Notes under the pieces: model-generated | The model's input: the letters and a program-made list of their open reading frames with translations, nothing else | What the model was told of the DNA's origin: nothing | Database searches by the model: none | Assembly (NCBI GenBank): GCA_000227505.4 | Contig: AGIF02000001.1 | Span: 2,128,035-2,192,034, forward strand | Direction of reading: 5' to 3' | DNA length: 64,000 nt | DNA from: a gamma proteobacterium HIMB55 | GTDB lineage: Bacteria; Pseudomonadota; Gammaproteobacteria; Pseudomonadales; Halieaceae | Made by a program: the position numbers and the translations under genes | Part shown: positions 53,026 through 62,789 of the stretch, in pieces | How positions within the stretch are numbered: position 1 is the stretch's first letter | How the letters are laid out: each line of letters starts with the position of its first letter

Positions 53026-53152
53026 AATTTTCTACTTTATTAAATTCTTATTGTTGCAATGACATATCGGAAACTTCTCGGAGTGTCCACGTTACAGATA
53101 CTCACGCCGATGGGCATGCCACACAAGGCACAAACGGACGTAAAGCCAAGCG

Positions 53153-54820
53153 CTAGTCTCCGGCACCGTTATCATCAGGGATCAGACGGACACGGCCCCA
53201 CGGGGTGCCATAGTGAATCCGCCCGTCCTCATCGATCGAGGTTCCCGAGTACATTACGTTGTAACGCTGGCCCCCGATAACGTAATGAAAGTCAGCGTCT
53301 CCAGAGGTCCAATTGAGTGCCTCGAGTGTGAACTCGTTGTCACGGGCGCCAATAAAATAAACGCGGTCAGACAAGATACCCACCGTCGGTACGCTGCTGG
53401 GAGAGCTAATGTCTTTGTTGACCCATGCGTATTCAAGGATCTGAGCATCTGGATTCCACTCAAATTTCTGAAGCCCATAAGGTTGGTAGTCAGGGTTACT
53501 ACCGAGGTAGCCAACTAGTAATCCGGTCGCTCTCTCGGGCAGATACCAAGGAACGTTACGCGGGGCGTTGTTCACGACCATAGCACCGTACCCAGACACC
53601 ACAACCGACTGCTCAGATTGAATCTGCGTGAGGGATGGATCGCCCATGGTTACCGGTAGTTGGCCAGCAATTCTTCGGCTGGGTGCGTCGGGCAGTTGTT
53701 GCCAACCTTCGGGAATACCGTTTCGCCAGAAAAGCAGCATATTCATCTGCGGCTGACCATCGGTAATGACGACAAACTGATCCTCATCACCAAACCCCAT
53801 GAGCGAGGGGGTTGCACCTGTGCCATGCCCCCAGCCGTTCAAATAGGCTGCACTCCAGGCACCGTCGCGCTCATCAATACTCAGACGATCGCCGGTCCAT
53901 ACCACTTTATGCATGTGCTCTTGGGAGGCGATATAGATACCGCCGTCTTCGTCGATCGCAAAGGCATTTCGAATCCAGCCATAACCCGTGGGTTTGGTGG
54001 CTTTGTCTTCGGCGCCCTCGCTGTGATTTAGGCGCACCCAATGGAATGTACTGAGATCGCGGCTCACCGCGACAATGTATCCATGTTCGGTGGCTGCTAT
54101 GAGCCAGCCGTCATAGGTCATGCTGAGCCCCATGACAGGCCCTGTCACTTCACTTGGAAATTGGAACTCCCCTTTTTTAACAATGCGTGACCGGGAATCT
54201 CTCGGATCCTCGTCGCCAAACACCAAAATCTGTCCGGTCTTACTGCCGATGTAATAGTTATGTTCGTGGTCGAGCACCGTGTAGAGGTTGGCTAGATCGC
54301 GCAGTTTGCTGGCTTCTTGAAAGGCATGAACGAGCGCAAAGAGCCCAGCGTTGTTCTCATCAAACTTCGCTATCGAGGCGTCGGCTCGCGCCTCGTCGTA
54401 ATACGTTGTGCCAGGAAACGGATACTCGTCGATTAATTCATAGGTGTCGTAGTCGACTTTCACAATCCGATCGATGCCATTCCCCCAAAAGACCCGTTTT
54501 CCGTCGGCATACTCGCCCGAGATAACCTGACCAAAGTGTGCAGGTCCTGTATGCAGGTACTGTATTTCTTCAACGGAAAGTCTTCGCGACGGCCCCGAGG
54601 GGCCTGCCAGCATTTGCGCGTCTTGTTGGGCTGGGTCGTTATGTGCCATGGCGTTATGACTGTCCGCCAAGAAGACATTACGGCTAGGAAGGTTAGCTTG
54701 TGAGGCGTCCTCAGCACTCGTCGCATCGGCAGCCGCCGCACATGAGAACGTCAGGAGAGCGTAAATGAGGGCAGCGCCACTCGCGCGTCGATTGAAAAGA
54801 CCTTTGCACATCGTGTTCAT
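53153..54820 (-). CDS. Exported beta-propeller-like protein, function unknown
   Basis: A protein of about 555 residues with a signal peptide around ASGAALIYALLTFSCAAA. Many WD/PQQ-like blades are visible as repeats: VFWGNGIDRIVKVDYDTYEL, YYIGSKTGQILVFGDEDP, GWLIAATEHGYIVAVSRDLS, GGIYIASQEHMHKVVWTGD. I recognise no family. Cysteines are nearly absent outside the signal. ATG 54820 (MNTMCKG) is chosen, with GAGAAT upstream, over GTG 54844. It may be co-transcribed with the sulfatase. Confidence 0.82.
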   Translation of the reverse strand: MNTMCKGLFNRRASGAALIYALLTFSCAAAADATSAEDASQANLPSRNVFLADSHNAMAHNDPAQQDAQMLAGPSGPSRRLSVEEIQYLHTGPAHFGQVISGEYADGKRVFWGNGIDRIVKVDYDTYELIDEYPFPGTTYYDEARADASIAKFDENNAGLFALVHAFQEASKLRDLANLYTVLDHEHNYYIGSKTGQILVFGDEDPRDSRSRIVKKGEFQFPSEVTGPVMGLSMTYDGWLIAATEHGYIVAVSRDLSTFHWVRLNHSEGAEDKATKPTGYGWIRNAFAIDEDGGIYIASQEHMHKVVWTGDRLSIDERDGAWSAAYLNGWGHGTGATPSLMGFGDEDQFVVITDGQPQMNMLLFWRNGIPEGWQQLPDAPSRRIAGQLPVTMGDPSLTQIQSEQSVVVSGYGAMVVNNAPRNVPWYLPERATGLLVGYLGSNPDYQPYGLQKFEWNPDAQILEYAWVNKDISSPSSVPTVGILSDRVYFIGARDNEFTLEALNWTSGDADFHYVIGGQRYNVMYSGTSIDEDGRIHYGTPWGRVRLIPDDNGAGD

Positions 54821-54969
54821 TATTATTCTCATCACAGCCTGCACTCTTAGACTCTACGCTAGTTCTGCTGCAAATGGACAGCCAAACGAGTTGAGGCGCA
54901 AGCTTGCTTTGGCCTGATAAGTCACGGACCCTTGCTCAAAATAATAAGCAACGCCAAGGATGCAGATCT

Positions 54970-55851
54970 ATGGGGCAAACTTTCACACTAAAGAGCGGCG
55001 ATTTGAAATTCACCGCCGTAGAGCAAGGCGAGGGACCGTTGGTTCTCTGCCTTCACGGCTTCCCCGACTGCTACCACTCGTTTCGTCATCAGCTGCCTTT
55101 TTTAGCGGAACACGGCTATCGCGCAGTATCGGTTAGTCTTCGAGGCTACGAGCCCAGCTCTCAGCCCTCAAACGGTGACTACTCACTCGAGTCGATCGCC
55201 GGCGACGTCATCGCATTTATCGATCAACTGGGCGAGGACAAGGCGCACCTCATTGGCCACGATTGGGGAGCCGCGATTACTTACACCGCAGGCGCCGCAG
55301 CACCCGAGCGTTTCCACAGCTTAACGACAATGGCCGCGCCTCACTCTGGCCGCTTCGTGAACGAGGCATTTTTCAAACCCAGACAAGCGCTTCTGTCTTG
55401 GTACATGCTGTTCTTCCAGCTGAGGGGCATCGCGGATTACACAGTTAGGCATAACGACTTTGCGTTTATTCGCTGGCTATGGAAAACGTGGAGCCCTAAC
55501 TGGCAAATAGAAGAAACCGCTCTTTCTGAGGTTATCGATACGCTCAAACAGCCGGGCGCGCAGCAAGGCGCGCTGGCTTACTACCGCGAGGCTTTGAGTC
55601 CTAAACAACTACCGTTGACTTCGGCACGAAGAGCGGCAAATGCTTACCCTGTGCCGGTACCCACATTGGCATTAACAGGAAGAGATGACGGGTGCATCGA
55701 TTGTAATATTTTCCAAGCGTTGTGCAGAGAAACGGACTTTCCGAACGGCCTTGAAGTTCGTGTTGTTGAGAATGCCGGGCACTTTTTGCATCAAGAACAG
55801 CCCGATGCGGTTAATGACCTTTTGCTCGAATGGCTACAAAGCCATCGATAA
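54970..55851 (+). CDS. Epoxide-hydrolase-like alpha/beta hydrolase
   Basis: A 293-residue alpha/beta hydrolase of the epoxide-hydrolase / haloalkane-dehalogenase group: the nucleophile elbow is GHDWG with D98 instead of Ser, the oxyanion segment is HGFPD at 29-33, and the catalytic His is in ENAGHFLHQEQP. Start is ATG 54970 with AAGGA nine bases upstream; the open frame begins 22 codons earlier, without a ribosome site. No signal peptide. Substrate unknown. Confidence 0.92.
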   Translation: MGQTFTLKSGDLKFTAVEQGEGPLVLCLHGFPDCYHSFRHQLPFLAEHGYRAVSVSLRGYEPSSQPSNGDYSLESIAGDVIAFIDQLGEDKAHLIGHDWGAAITYTAGAAAPERFHSLTTMAAPHSGRFVNEAFFKPRQALLSWYMLFFQLRGIADYTVRHNDFAFIRWLWKTWSPNWQIEETALSEVIDTLKQPGAQQGALAYYREALSPKQLPLTSARRAANAYPVPVPTLALTGRDDGCIDCNIFQALCRETDFPNGLEVRVVENAGHFLHQEQPDAVNDLLLEWLQSHR

Positions 55852-55925
55852 CCAGCACTTTACATTCACAATCGGAACTTTCAGTTGGGTGTCACGTTCC
55901 ATCCGAGGCACCAACCTCTCTCCGA

Positions 55926-56336
55926 TTAACCCGGCGGATTTTGCTCAAAGGCAGGAACATCGGGATTAAGCTCAACCCAATCCTGCTTGGTGCTCGACCA
56001 ACAGTGGAACATGGCGACAAACCCTTCGGTGTCGTCGAGCGTCCCTGTTTTTAAATAAGCCATGTCGGGCTGTGCGGGCACCTGTGAGTAAAGCGGTGAT
56101 CCGCAGGTACCGCAGAAAAAACGCTTTACGGTATTTCCCGTATCGGTATCGCTGTCTTCATACAAGGACATCTCACCCGAAAACGATAGGTCTGCCTTTT
56201 GAAAAGCGGCAAGCGTGGAGAACGCCGAGCCCGCCTGTTTCTGACAGTTTTTACAATGGCAGACACCCGTCATCATGGGGTCTGCCTTTGCCTCATACCG
56301 CACCTTGCCGCACAAACATCCACCGCTTCTCGACAT
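55926..56336 (-). CDS. GFA-family zinc protein (second copy)
   Basis: A 136-residue GFA-family protein, with zinc-binding GGCLCGKVRYEA, CHCKNCQKQAG and FFCGTCGSPLYSQ. It shares only the family pattern with the one at 50028-50429, so the two are not recent duplicates. It is convergent with the epoxide-hydrolase-like gene and directly upstream of fhs in transcription order (fhs end, then 53 bases). Function uncertain. Confidence 0.92.
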   Translation of the reverse strand: MSRSGGCLCGKVRYEAKADPMMTGVCHCKNCQKQAGSAFSTLAAFQKADLSFSGEMSLYEDSDTDTGNTVKRFFCGTCGSPLYSQVPAQPDMAYLKTGTLDDTEGFVAMFHCWSSTKQDWVELNPDVPAFEQNPPG

Positions 56337-56389
56337 GGCTTTTCCTCGCTGGTTTGTTAGGTCGTCGTTTAGTTAAACAGATGACCTAA

Positions 56390-58075
56390 TCAGAACAAAC
56401 CAACGATTTGTCCGTCAACCACGTCGATGCTCTGGCTGGCAGGCACTTTCGGAAGACCGGGCATGGTCATGACGTCACCGCAGATAACGACCACAAAACC
56501 AGCACCTACCGAGAGCCGAACTTCACGGATATCCATCGAGTGACCCGATGGCGCGCCTTTGAGCGCAGGATCAGTTGAGAATGAGTACTGCGTTTTCGCA
56601 ATACAAATAGGCAGATGGCTATAGCCTTCTTCCGCCAGTTCCTTAAGCCGCGTTCTCACCTTGGCGTTAGCGGTCACCTCAGAGGCGCCGTATATCTTGG
56701 TCGCGACAGCTTCAACCTTTTCAAACAGCGAAGCTGAATCCGGATAGACAAAAGACTGATGCGGCGTATTGGCAGGTGTCTCGTCTTCGTCGCAAAGCGA
56801 CACCACCATTTCGGCAAGTTCGGTCGCGCCTGCACCACCGTTTGCCCAATGGCTAGACAGCGCGACCTGAATACCACGGACGCGGCAGTGCTCAATGATG
56901 AGATCGATCTCTGCCTGAGTGTCAGCGATGAATTGGTTGATCGATACAACCGCGGGAATACCGTAGTTGTCACGGATATTGGTGATGTGACGATCGAGAT
57001 TAGCCAGCCCTTTCTCGAGCGCTTCGAGGTTCTCCTCAGAGAGGTTCTCGCGCGCAACACCGCCGTGGAATTTCAGCGCTCGAATCGTCGCTACCAGAAC
57101 CGCGGCAGAGGGGCGAATACCCGCCGAGCGGCATTTAATATCGATAAATTTCTCAGCACCCAAGTCCGCACCAAAGCCTGCTTCGGTGACAACGTAGTCG
57201 GCCAATCGAAGACCCGCTGTTGTGGCAATAACGCTGTTACAGCCGTGCGCGATGTTGGCGAAAGGACCACCGTGAACGAAGGCCGGCGTGCCTTCTAAGG
57301 TCTGCACCAAGTTGGGTGCCAGTGCGTCTTTCAAAACCGCGGTAAGCGCACCCTCAGCCTTCAAATCTGCTGCGGTCACGGGCTTACGCTCACGCGTGTA
57401 ACCCACAACGATACGACCCAGTCGCGCTTTCAAATCATCGAGGTCAGTCGCCAGGCAGAAGATCGCCATGATTTCTGAGGCAACAACGATGTCGAAGCCG
57501 TCTTCACGCGGATAGCCGTTGCCGGGACCACCCAGCGCGACTGTGATTTGGCGCAGAGCGCGATCATTCATATCGAGCACGCGCTTCCACGTAACGCGGC
57601 GCACATCGATATCGAGCGCATTGCCATGATGGATGTGATTATCGAGCAGTGCGGCAAGCAGGTTGTTTGCAACACCAATCGCATGCAGGTCGCCATTAAA
57701 GTGCAGATTGATGTCTTCCATTGGAATCACCTGCGCATGACCACCACCCGCTGCGCCACCCTTCATCCCGAAAACGGGACCCAGAGACGGTTCACGTAGA
57801 CAAATAACGGCGTCCTTACCAATCTTCTTTAGTGCATCACCGAGGCCAACAGTGGTTGTCGTTTTGCCCTCACCGGCAGGTGTTGGACTAATCGCCGTCA
57901 CGAGAATCATGCGTGAAGAATCGCGAACGGGCTGTTCAAGTAACCAGTCGAGACTGACCTTACCTTTGATGCGACCGTAGGGCTCCAGAGCCTCTTCAGG
58001 TATGTTGAGTTGGTCGGCGATTTGCGCGATCGGGCGAGGTGTCGCTGCCTGAGCGATTTCGATATCAGATGCCAT
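56390..58075 (-). CDS. fhs: Formate--tetrahydrofolate ligase
   Basis: A 561-residue enzyme making 10-formyl-THF from formate, THF and ATP. The P-loop [13 protein letters not shown] lies at residues 65-77; [59 protein letters not shown] and [20 protein letters not shown], taken in parts, are diagnostic. RBS AGGGGAC precedes ATG 58075. The GFA protein downstream and the Mo-oxidoreductase in the window could hint at formate or formaldehyde metabolism, but there is no direct link. Confidence 0.97.
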   Translation of the reverse strand: MASDIEIAQAATPRPIAQIADQLNIPEEALEPYGRIKGKVSLDWLLEQPVRDSSRMILVTAISPTPAGEGKTTTTVGLGDALKKIGKDAVICLREPSLGPVFGMKGGAAGGGHAQVIPMEDINLHFNGDLHAIGVANNLLAALLDNHIHHGNALDIDVRRVTWKRVLDMNDRALRQITVALGGPGNGYPREDGFDIVVASEIMAIFCLATDLDDLKARLGRIVVGYTRERKPVTAADLKAEGALTAVLKDALAPNLVQTLEGTPAFVHGGPFANIAHGCNSVIATTAGLRLADYVVTEAGFGADLGAEKFIDIKCRSAGIRPSAAVLVATIRALKFHGGVARENLSEENLEALEKGLANLDRHITNIRDNYGIPAVVSINQFIADTQAEIDLIIEHCRVRGIQVALSSHWANGGAGATELAEMVVSLCDEDETPANTPHQSFVYPDSASLFEKVEAVATKIYGASEVTANAKVRTRLKELAEEGYSHLPICIAKTQYSFSTDPALKGAPSGHSMDIREVRLSVGAGFVVVICGDVMTMPGLPKVPASQSIDVVDGQIVGLF

Positions 58076-58313
58076 GTTGGAGTCCCCTATTTCAGCCTTT
58101 TAAGAGTGGGTTTTGGCTGATGTTTTATTTGCCGCCACGCTAAAACCAAACGTTGCCACGAGCAATACATAGGAACCGTTAATTTCAGTGAAAAGTTGGC
58201 CTAAAACGCCTCTGCTTAGCGCATAACTAACAAGGACTTCGACTGAGTCGCAGAACGGCTAAGCGATATGCTACCGTCGAGACAATAGAGCACCGCAAAA
58301 GCCCCTGATAACA

Positions 58314-59609
58314 ATGACCGATACGACAACGTCAAACTGGCAAAACTGGTCCAAATCGCTGCCTCCCTCAAAGGCGCAGTTGCACACGCCAGAGAATTTA
58401 GAAGCACTGAGCTCTTTAGTGAAATCTCACTCAAGCGGTATTCGTCCAGTAGGCTCGGGGCACAGCTGGATGCCACTGGTTCCGAGCAAGACAGCCATCG
58501 TCAAACTCGATCACTTTGGTGGCGTTGGTGAAATTGACGGAGAAACTCAACAGGCTTGGCTGGGCGCTGGTGGTCGCCTTCACGACCTATCGCCTGAGCT
58601 TGCCGATAAAGGCTACGCGTTTCGAAATCTCGGCGACATCGACGTACAAACCCTGGCCGGCGCCACCAGCACAGGCACCCACGGTACGGGCGAGACACTT
58701 CAAGCACTTGCAGCCGAAATTCAGGGACTGCGTTTGGTGACGGGAACCGGCGAACACATCGAGATTAGCGCTGACCAAAATACAGATTGGCTAGACGGTG
58801 GCCGAGTCGCCCTGGGTGCGCTGGGCATTCTCACCGAGATCAAAATGCAGCTTGTTGAGCGGTTTAAATTACACCGCCAAGTATGGCCCGAGTCGCACAA
58901 GCACACGCTGGAAAACGCCGAGCGCTACTGGCGAGAAAACCGAAACTTTGAGTTCTTTTACATACCCTTCTCCGATACCAATTTACTGATCACGCATAAC
59001 GTGACAGAAGAGCCCGATACAGCGCGCAACGACGACAACAGCACATCGGCAGTGATGCAACTGAAGTCACTGAGGGATGCACTCAAATGGTGTTCACCGT
59101 TACGGCGCTGGTTACTGAAACGCGCCATCTCAAAAGAGCCGACCGAAAATGTCATCGGTGAAAGCTGGGATATGCTCGCCAGCGAGCGCAATGTGCTTTT
59201 CAACGAGATGGAATACCACTTACCCGTCGACAAGGGTTTGGAAGCGCTCGAGGAAGTACGCCATTACATTGAGAAAAAGCGACCCGATGTTTTCTTTCCA
59301 TTCGAGGCGAGAAAGACCGCCGGCGATACTGCCTGGCTATCTCCATTTAACGGCGGCAGCCGCATCTCCATTGCGGTGCATTGCTATCACAAAGACGCCT
59401 TTGACTTTCTCTTCACTGACGTCGAACCTATCTTTCAAAAATATGGTGGGCGGCCACATTGGGGCAAGCTCAACAGCATGACGGCAGCGCAAGCACAAGA
59501 GTGGTACCCGGACTTCGATAAGTTTGCGACGCTCAGACAGGAACTGGACCCTGATGGTCGATTCCTGAATGGCTATCTATCGGATCTTTTCAAACAGGAC
59601 CTCTCTTAG
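58314..59609 (+). CDS. FAD-binding sugar-lactone oxidase (D-arabinono-1,4-lactone / gulonolactone oxidase family)
   Basis: A 431-residue two-domain flavoenzyme. The FAD domain has RPVGSGHSWMPL, in the position where the family often links FAD covalently to His, and DVQTLAGATSTGTHGTG. The C-terminal ALO domain ends with WYPDFDKFATLRQELDPDGRFLN, a typical family end. It would oxidise an aldono-lactone or alditol with O2 in the cytoplasm. It is divergent from fhs. Substrate specificity cannot be read here. Confidence 0.92.
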   Translation: MTDTTTSNWQNWSKSLPPSKAQLHTPENLEALSSLVKSHSSGIRPVGSGHSWMPLVPSKTAIVKLDHFGGVGEIDGETQQAWLGAGGRLHDLSPELADKGYAFRNLGDIDVQTLAGATSTGTHGTGETLQALAAEIQGLRLVTGTGEHIEISADQNTDWLDGGRVALGALGILTEIKMQLVERFKLHRQVWPESHKHTLENAERYWRENRNFEFFYIPFSDTNLLITHNVTEEPDTARNDDNSTSAVMQLKSLRDALKWCSPLRRWLLKRAISKEPTENVIGESWDMLASERNVLFNEMEYHLPVDKGLEALEEVRHYIEKKRPDVFFPFEARKTAGDTAWLSPFNGGSRISIAVHCYHKDAFDFLFTDVEPIFQKYGGRPHWGKLNSMTAAQAQEWYPDFDKFATLRQELDPDGRFLNGYLSDLFKQDLS

Positions 59610-59612
59610 AGG

Positions 59613-59674
59613 CTGTAAAAGGACTCGACACAGGGTTTCTATTGATAGGCAGATAATAGGCAGACGTTTTACAG
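59613..59674 (+). repeat. Inverted repeat CTGTAAAA / TTTTACAG before the DSD1 gene
   Basis: CTGTAAAA (59613-59620) and TTTTACAG (59667-59674) are a perfect 8-base inverted repeat with a 46-base spacer that holds two copies of ATAGGCAGA-like sequence. The right arm abuts the AGGA ribosome site of the next gene, so pairing could hide it. Confidence 0.35.
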
Positions 59675-59688
59675 GACCGTGATTACCT

Positions 59689-60888
59689 ATGAGCAACAAC
59701 CCACTCGCTGCGAGCTATTTTCAGCAATTACAGACAGCGTTAGTCCAAGCTGAACTGGCGGAGCCCGTCCTGATCATTGATCGAGATCGGCTCGATGCCA
59801 ATATCGACAGGCTGAAGACTCATCTGCCTCAGGGTATGGCTTATCGCATCGTCGCTAAATCTCTGCCCTCTGCGCCATTAATAGAGTACGTCGCAAGTCG
59901 TGCTGGGACTGACCGGCTAATGAGCTTTAACACCAACATGGTCGAGCAGCTGGTAGCGCTGATGCCCGAGGCCGATCAGTTACTGGGAAAGCCCATACCG
60001 ATTGTTGCGGTGCAACGTATTTTTAAGCGAGCGGACGCTGCCGGTGCGAGCGCGCTGCAGCAGAAAGTTCAATGGCTAATCGACACACCCGAGCGAATTG
60101 AACAATACGAAGCGTTTGCTGCGAGCTCTGGTTTAAGCCTGCGCATTAACCTTGAAATCGACGTCGGCCTTCACCGTGGAGGTATGGAGCCCGGTGATGC
60201 GCTGGCGACAGCGCTGCAACGCATTAGCAACAGCAACCACCTCGAGCTCTCAGGGCTCATGGGTTACGAGCCTCACCTAACTAAGCTGCCTAATTTGGCA
60301 GGTTGGCCGAAGCGCGCGAAAAAAGGCGCTGCCGATCGCTTCCGCGAGGCACTCGCACAAGTCTCTTCGATACTCGGCGAGGGTCATAGCGATGCAATGA
60401 TCAGGAATATGGCAGGGAGCCCTACTTTTGGCTTGTACACCGATACCGGTCTTGCCAACGAAATTGCCGCAGGCTCGGCACTGGTGAAGCCCAGTGATTT
60501 CGACCTCCCCATTCTGAAAGACTTTTTACCCGCAAGCTTTATCGCGACACCGGCGATCAAAGTGAGCAATGGCGTTCGCCTTCCCGGCCTTGAATACGCA
60601 AATCGGGCATTGGGAAAGCCAAAATCGGGTAAGACTGTATTTCTTCACGGCGGGTACTGGAAGGCCGATCCTGTCTACCCGGGCGGTCTGAAGTACAGCA
60701 ATCTGTTCGGTCGTTCGAGTAACCAAGAGATGTTGGTAGCGCCCAAGAATTCGTCGCTCAAAGTCGATGATTTCGTTTTTTTGCGGCCCACGCAGAGTGA
60801 AGCCGTTTTCCTTCAGTTCCCGAAGATCGCAGTCTTCTCAGGTGGCGAGATCGTTGATCAGTGGCAACCACTACCCGTGACGGCCTGA
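59689..60888 (+). CDS. DSD1-family PLP-dependent enzyme (D-threonine aldolase / amino-acid deaminase type)
   Basis: A 399-residue type III-fold PLP enzyme of the DSD1/D-threonine-aldolase group. The PLP-binding Lys is K57 in YRIVAKSLPS. The TIM-barrel end and the C-terminal beta domain with FLHGGYWKADPVYPGG follow. A metal site (Zn/Mn) is typical and the HxxC-like motif is not clear. It would cleave or dehydrate D-3-hydroxyamino acids such as D-threonine or D-serine. It follows the oxidase with 79 bases between, containing an inverted repeat. Confidence 0.88.
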   Translation: MSNNPLAASYFQQLQTALVQAELAEPVLIIDRDRLDANIDRLKTHLPQGMAYRIVAKSLPSAPLIEYVASRAGTDRLMSFNTNMVEQLVALMPEADQLLGKPIPIVAVQRIFKRADAAGASALQQKVQWLIDTPERIEQYEAFAASSGLSLRINLEIDVGLHRGGMEPGDALATALQRISNSNHLELSGLMGYEPHLTKLPNLAGWPKRAKKGAADRFREALAQVSSILGEGHSDAMIRNMAGSPTFGLYTDTGLANEIAAGSALVKPSDFDLPILKDFLPASFIATPAIKVSNGVRLPGLEYANRALGKPKSGKTVFLHGGYWKADPVYPGGLKYSNLFGRSSNQEMLVAPKNSSLKVDDFVFLRPTQSEAVFLQFPKIAVFSGGEIVDQWQPLPVTA

Positions 60889-60994
60889 CATACGCCGTTA
60901 GAACCGCCCGAAAGAACTGACAAAAAGTTGCTAGTCCGCAACCATCACCAAAAACGGCGCTCATCCATGTAGTCCTTGGGTGACTGAGAATCCG

Positions 60995-62569
60995 TCACAT
61001 CGAATAAAACACACTGGCACCCGGCCCAAGGGGCAAGTCGAGCACCACCCAAGCGATGGTCATTGCCAGACCCGATAACAGCAGGCCAATAGAATAAGGC
61101 AGCATCGTCGCCGCCAAGCTGCCAAGACCAAAGTTACTCTGCCAACGTTGGCAGAAAATCAGAATCAGCGGGAAGTACACCATGAGTGGTGTGATGATGT
61201 TTGTTGCCCCATCGCCAACACGGTAGGCGGCGGTTGCCATTTCTGGTGAGATTCCGAGAAGCATCAGCATCGGAACCATCACTGGCGCGATGAGCGCCCA
61301 CTTTGCACTCGCTGAACCAACGAACAAATTCAACAACGATGAGACAAGAATAATTGAGGTGAGCAGCGCCCACGCCGGCATGTTGGTTGAGCTCAAAAAA
61401 TCAGCGCCGTGGACGGCCAGAATGAGGCCCAAGTTAGACCACGAAAACATCGCCACAAAATGCGCGGCCGCAAAGGCGAGCACGAGGTAATAGGCGAGAT
61501 CTTCCATCGCACCGGTCATCATTTTCACAAGATCACGGTGATCGTTGATCGTACCTGCGGCTTTCCCGTAGGCCCATCCAGCCAGCAGGAACATCACAAA
61601 AAAAGCTGCCACCAAGCTTTTGTAAAACGGCGCCATTTGAGCCTCAGCCGATGCGCTCTCATTGATGAGCGGTGTGTCTGGCCCGATCGTGAAGTAAGTC
61701 CAGAGTGCGATAACAAAGAGCACAGCCCATCCTGCGTTTTTCAGGCCTTTGCGCTCGGCGTCGGTAAGTTCACGATTGCTGTCGTCGTCTGCACCCGTTG
61801 CCGCCGCCAGCGAGGGGTCAAACGCACCCAAACGAGGCTCAATGATCCGGTCGGTGACGTACCAAATAACCGGAAGAAATACGAAAGTCATTCCCGCGAT
61901 AAAGAACCAGTTACCGGCAATGTTTGCGGTGAAGCCCTCGAATACGGTCAAAACACTGGCTTCGGTGATGCCGAACAAAAGTGCATCTAACTGGCCGGGT
62001 AATAAGTTTGCGGAGAATCCACCGGAGACGCCGGCGAAGGCTGCGGCAATGCCGGAAATCGGGTGCCGTCCTGCCGCATGGAAAATAATGCCAGCGAGTG
62101 GGATCAGTACGACATACGCGGCATCAGCAGCAAGGTTCCCCAACATACCCACGAGCACAACCGTCGGTGTCAGCAGTACATTGGGAACGTCTTTCACACC
62201 CGCTCTCATTGCGGTACCAAAGAGCCCAACACGTTCAGCGACACCTGCACCCAACATAACAACCAGTACGTAGCCCAGTGGATGGAAATGGGTAAAGGTC
62301 TTGGGCATATCCACCCACAACCTAGCGATATTGTCAGCTGATAATAAGCTGGTGGCAGTGATCACTTGCTGCGTACCGGTCGCAGGGTCGATCTTCGTGG
62401 GATGCAGCGCAGAGACACCTGACAAACTGGCAAGGACCGAAATAGCGACCAAGCCAACGATCAGCCAGAAGAAGAGAAAGACCGGATCGGGTAACTTGTT
62501 ACCGCTTCGTTCGACCCAACCTAAAAATCCACCCATGCCCGGCTGGGCATCGTTTGTTGACGTATTCAT
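60995..62569 (-). CDS. AbgT-family transporter
   Basis: A 524-residue membrane transporter of the AbgT family, importers or antibiotic exporters (AbgT imports p-aminobenzoyl-glutamate; MtrF-type exports sulfonamides). It has about 11-13 hydrophobic segments. The beginning GFLGWVERSGNKLPDPVFLFFWL and the end SVGDGATNIITPLMVYFPLIL-like pattern are family features. Start ATG 62569 has GGGGAG upstream. It is convergent with the DSD1 gene and precedes nothing in operon; the amidase lies upstream by 220 bases on the same strand. Substrate unknown. Confidence 0.94.
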   Translation of the reverse strand: MNTSTNDAQPGMGGFLGWVERSGNKLPDPVFLFFWLIVGLVAISVLASLSGVSALHPTKIDPATGTQQVITATSLLSADNIARLWVDMPKTFTHFHPLGYVLVVMLGAGVAERVGLFGTAMRAGVKDVPNVLLTPTVVLVGMLGNLAADAAYVVLIPLAGIIFHAAGRHPISGIAAAFAGVSGGFSANLLPGQLDALLFGITEASVLTVFEGFTANIAGNWFFIAGMTFVFLPVIWYVTDRIIEPRLGAFDPSLAAATGADDDSNRELTDAERKGLKNAGWAVLFVIALWTYFTIGPDTPLINESASAEAQMAPFYKSLVAAFFVMFLLAGWAYGKAAGTINDHRDLVKMMTGAMEDLAYYLVLAFAAAHFVAMFSWSNLGLILAVHGADFLSSTNMPAWALLTSIILVSSLLNLFVGSASAKWALIAPVMVPMLMLLGISPEMATAAYRVGDGATNIITPLMVYFPLILIFCQRWQSNFGLGSLAATMLPYSIGLLLSGLAMTIAWVVLDLPLGPGASVFYSM

Positions 62570-62789
62570 GGTGTGCTCCCCAGTTGCTGAATCGGATGAA
62601 TCAGCGCGCTCTGAAATATCTGATCTCCACCCGCAGTTTACCTACGTGACCCCTCAATGCCACCTCAATACCACCCGCGTCATGACCTTCTAAAATCGAT
62701 CCCTAGATGGAGTGGAGCGCGTGCTTTTCGCAATCAAGCCAGCTCCGTAGCTGTAGCGTGAATACCAACGTTGTATTACTCGCTCCAAG

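Noticed and set aside
61409-61990. 193-codon plus-strand frame over the AbgT gene
   Set aside because: Antisense to a strong transporter gene and without recognisable motifs.
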